Of a stretch of DNA of 64,000 bases, positions 61,628 to 64,000 are shown in pieces (the stretch's first letter is position 1; every line of letters starts with the position of its first letter). The notes beneath the pieces were generated by a model. That model saw only the letters and a list, made by a program, of their open reading frames with translations. It was not told where the DNA came from and searched no databases. The stretch is from positions 7,316,001 to 7,380,000 of the forward strand of contig NZ_CP107958.1 of NCBI RefSeq assembly GCF_036075115.1, written 5' to 3'. A program made the position numbers and the translations under genes. Source of the stretch: Streptomyces sp. NBC_00377. Its GTDB lineage: Bacteria > Actinomycetota > Actinomycetes > Streptomycetales > Streptomycetaceae.

Positions 61628-62992
61628 GTGGCAGACCGCACACCCCCGCTCGGCGTCGACGAGCTGCACGCTCACGTCGCGAGCGGCGAGATCGACACTG
61701 TCGTCCTGGCCTTCCCCGACATGCAAGGGCGTCTCCAGGGAAAGCGCTTCGCCGCCCGGTTCTTCCTCGACGAGGTCCTCCGGCACGGCACCGAGGGCTG
61801 CAACTACCTCCTCGCCGTCGACACGGAGATGAACACCGTCGACGGCTACGCCATGTCCTCCTGGGACCGCGGCTACGGCGACTTCGCCATGCGCCCCGAC
61901 CTGTCCACCCTGCGCCGCGTGCCCTGGAACGCCGGTACCGCCCTGCTCATCGCCGACCTGGCCTGGAACGACGGCTCACCCGTGGTCGCCGCCCCGCGCC
62001 AGATCCTGCGCCGCCAGCTGGAGCGCCTGGCCGGGCACGGCTTCACCGCCCAGGTGGGCACCGAGCTGGAGTTCATCGTCTTCAAGGACAGCTACGAGGC
62101 GGCCTGGGACGCGAACTACCGCGGCCTCACCCCGGCCAACCAGTACAACATCGACTACTCGGTCCTCGGGACCGGGCGGATCGAGCCCCTGCTGCGCCGC
62201 ATCCGCAACGAGATGGCCGGCGCCGGACTGACCGTCGAGTCCGCGAAGGGCGAGTGCAACCCCGGCCAGCACGAGATCGCCTTCCGCTACGACGAGGCCC
62301 TGGTCACCTGCGACCAGCACGCGATCTACAAGACCGGCGCCAAGGAGATCGCCGCCCAGGAGGGCGTCTCGCTGACCTTCATGGCCAAGTACAACGAGCG
62401 CGAGGGCAACTCCTGCCACATCCACCTCTCGCTCACCGACGCCGACGGCACCAACGTCATGGCCGGCGACGGAGAAGGGGGGATGTCCGACGTCATGCGC
62501 CACTTCCTCGCCGGGCAGCTCGCCGCCCTGCGCGACTTCTCCCTCCTCTACGCCCCCAACATCAACTCCTACAAGCGGTTCCAGCCCGGCTCCTTCGCCC
62601 CGACCGCCGTCGCCTGGGGCCACGACAACCGCACCTGCTCGCTCCGCGTCGTCGGCCACGGCCGCTCGACGCGCTTCGAGAACCGGCTGCCCGGCGGTGA
62701 CGTCAACCCCCACCTCGCGGTCGCGGGCCTGGTGGCGGCCGGGCTGTACGGCATCGAGCAGAAGCTGGAGCTGCCCGAGGCGTGTCCCGGCAACGCCTAC
62801 ACCGCCGACTACGCGCACGTCCCCACCACCCTGCGCGAGGCCGCCGAGCTCTGGTCGGCCAGTCCGATCGCGCTCGCCGCGTTCGGCGAGGAGGTCGTCG
62901 CGCACTACGCCAACATGGCCCGCGTCGAGCTGGAGGCCTTCGACGCCGCGGTCACCGACTGGGAGCTGCGCCGCTCCTTCGAACGTCTCTGA
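61628..62992 (+). CDS. glnA4: Glutamine synthetase-like gamma-glutamyl-amine ligase (GlnA4 type)
   Basis: 454 aa, GS-III/PuuA-like fold. Amine ligation site residues are kept: QVGTELEFIVF (about 140), ESAKGECNPGQHEIAFRYD near 205, EGNSCHIHLSL near 258, NSYKRFQPGSFAP near 315 and FENRLPGGDVNPHLA near 353. The usual adenylylation Tyr region of GlnA is missing. GTG at 61628 behind AAGGAGG. In S. coelicolor the homolog SCO1613 (GlnA4) was reported to make gamma-glutamylethanolamide rather than glutamine; the neighbouring aldehyde dehydrogenase and amidotransferase fit such an amine-catabolic path. Exact amine is inferred. Confidence 0.9.
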   Translation: MADRTPPLGVDELHAHVASGEIDTVVLAFPDMQGRLQGKRFAARFFLDEVLRHGTEGCNYLLAVDTEMNTVDGYAMSSWDRGYGDFAMRPDLSTLRRVPWNAGTALLIADLAWNDGSPVVAAPRQILRRQLERLAGHGFTAQVGTELEFIVFKDSYEAAWDANYRGLTPANQYNIDYSVLGTGRIEPLLRRIRNEMAGAGLTVESAKGECNPGQHEIAFRYDEALVTCDQHAIYKTGAKEIAAQEGVSLTFMAKYNEREGNSCHIHLSLTDADGTNVMAGDGEGGMSDVMRHFLAGQLAALRDFSLLYAPNINSYKRFQPGSFAPTAVAWGHDNRTCSLRVVGHGRSTRFENRLPGGDVNPHLAVAGLVAAGLYGIEQKLELPEACPGNAYTADYAHVPTTLREAAELWSASPIALAAFGEEVVAHYANMARVELEAFDAAVTDWELRRSFERL

Positions 62993-63002
62993 GACACCCG
63001 CG

Positions 63003-64000
63003 ATGCACCCGCCCGCGAAAGGCCCTTCCTTGTCAGGTCCGACCCCCTCCGCCTCTGCCCCGCCCGACCCGTACCCGCGCGAGCTGACCGTTCTCAACCC
63101 GGCCACCGAGGAGGTCGTGGCCGTCGTCCCGGCCGCCGACGCGTCCGACGTGGACCGCGCGGTCGCCCGCGCGGGCGCCGCCCAGGCCGCCTGGGCCGCC
63201 GCCGCCCCGGCCGACCGGGCCCGGCTGCTGCGCCGCTTCGCCGACGTCGTCGACGCCCACCTCGAGGAACTGGCGCTGCTCGAGGTCCGCGAGGCCGGTC
63301 ACCTCCTCGGCAACGCCCGCTGGGAGGCCGGCAACGCCCGCGACCTGCTGCTGTACGCGGCCGGTGGCGTCGAGCGGCTCCTGGGCCGGCAGATCCCCGT
63401 ACCCGGCGGCTGGAACATCACCTTCCACGAGCCGCTCGGCGTGGTCGGTGTGATCGCCCCCTGGAACTTCCCGATGCCGATCGCCGCCTGGGGGTCCTTC
63501 CCGGCCCTCGCGGCGGGCAACGCCGTCCTCCTCAAGCCCGCCGAGACCACCCCGCTCACCGCCCTGCGCCTGGCCGAACTGGCCCTGGAGGCCGGTCTGC
63601 CCGAGCACCTCTTCCAGGTGCTGCCCGGCCACGGCGCCGTCACGGGCCGCGCACTCGTCGACCACCCGGGCGTGGCGAAGATCGTGTTCACGGGCTCCAC
63701 CCGCACCGGCCGCGAGGTCATGGAACGCTGCGCCCGCCAGGTCAAGCCGGTCACCCTGGAACTCGGCGGCAAGAGCCCCAACATCGTCTTCGCGGACGCC
63801 GACCTGAAGACGGCGGTCGATCCCTTCTCCTTCCTCGACAACTCCGGCCAGGACTGCTGCGCCCGCACCCGCATCCTGGTCCAGGAATCGGTGTACGACG
63901 AGGTGGCCGACCACCTGGCACGGGAGCTGGCCGCGGTGACCGTCGGCGACCCGGCCGACGAGAAGACGCGGATGGGCCCCCTGATCTCCCGTCAGCAGGT
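63003..64000 (+). CDS. Aldehyde dehydrogenase (partial, C-terminus outside window)
   Basis: NAD(P)-dependent oxidation of an aldehyde to an acid. Visible: ELTVLNPATEEVVAVVPAAD near the start, cofactor segment GVIAPWNFPMPIAAWG (about 143), VFTGSTRTGREVMERCA near 228, the general-base motif VTLELGGKSPNIVF with Glu (about 252), and the nucleophile Cys in DNSGQDCCARTR (about 286). About 332 of the expected 480 residues are present. ATG at 63003 lies 10 bases after glnA4; a TTG at 63030 behind GAAAGG, spaced like the GTG of glnA4, is an equally good start. In the gamma-glutamyl pathway it would oxidise the aldehyde of the amine side chain. Confidence 0.93.
   Translation, partial: MHPPAKGPSLSGPTPSASAPPDPYPRELTVLNPATEEVVAVVPAADASDVDRAVARAGAAQAAWAAAAPADRARLLRRFADVVDAHLEELALLEVREAGHLLGNARWEAGNARDLLLYAAGGVERLLGRQIPVPGGWNITFHEPLGVVGVIAPWNFPMPIAAWGSFPALAAGNAVLLKPAETTPLTALRLAELALEAGLPEHLFQVLPGHGAVTGRALVDHPGVAKIVFTGSTRTGREVMERCARQVKPVTLELGGKSPNIVFADADLKTAVDPFSFLDNSGQDCCARTRILVQESVYDEVADHLARELAAVTVGDPADEKTRMGPLISRQQ

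Overview
The window is high-GC DNA (GC- or GGAGG-type ribosome sites, many GTG/TTG starts, tight gene packing) with a gene content typical of Streptomyces: an IclR-controlled glycerol operon, the Pup-proteasome locus, a conservon (sensor, roadblock, DUF742, GTPase, P450) and a multi-copy glutamine-synthetase-like gene. It reads as core chromosome of a species related to S. coelicolor. No prophage, IS element, CRISPR array, rRNA or tRNA was recognised.

Layout. 1-3.3 kb: glycerol kinase (cut by the window edge), glycerol facilitator and the regulator GylR, all on the minus strand, with matching operator-like palindromes in front of glpF and gylR. 3.5-7.9 kb: cobalamin-dependent methionine synthase and a HAD phosphatase. 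8.3-11.6 kb: two tandem paralogous solute-binding lipoproteins without permease genes. 11.7-17.6 kb: an orphan NarL-type response regulator next to a RecB-like nuclease, a site-2 protease with CBS domains, TrmI, a small secreted protein and a ferredoxin.

17.8-37.5 kb: the proteasome superlocus: arc, dop, pup, an endonuclease-VII-like HNH gene, prcB, prcA, then lacI/MFS, pafA, two FKBP isomerases, pafB, pafC, two small genes, tatA, tatC, a diacylglycerol-kinase-like gene and the helicase helY. Pup is made, deamidated by Dop, ligated by PafA and read by Arc, which feeds the PrcA/PrcB chamber.

37.8-45.3 kb: a minus-strand operon usually labelled urea degradation (two DUF1989 proteins, biotin-dependent urea/guanidine carboxylase, allophanate hydrolase) with a divergent TetR gene. 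The perfect palindrome between them recurs, nearly unchanged, in front of an APC permease 9 kb away (about 53.55 kb). This suggests one small regulon for uptake and breakdown of guanidine or urea, and is the most interesting observation here. 45.6-50.3 kb between them is the conservon, whose P450 has lost the K-helix ExxR motif.

50.2-64 kb: RluA-type pseudouridine synthase, GNAT acetyltransferase, the APC permease, a siderophore-interacting protein behind an iron box, a 5'-3' exonuclease, an XRE-cupin regulator coupled to a cytoplasmic metal-receptor-like protein, a TDT transporter with a divergent LysR gene, and a gamma-glutamylation cluster (PuuD-like amidotransferase, FadR-type regulator, GlnA4-like ligase, aldehyde dehydrogenase) that runs off the right edge.
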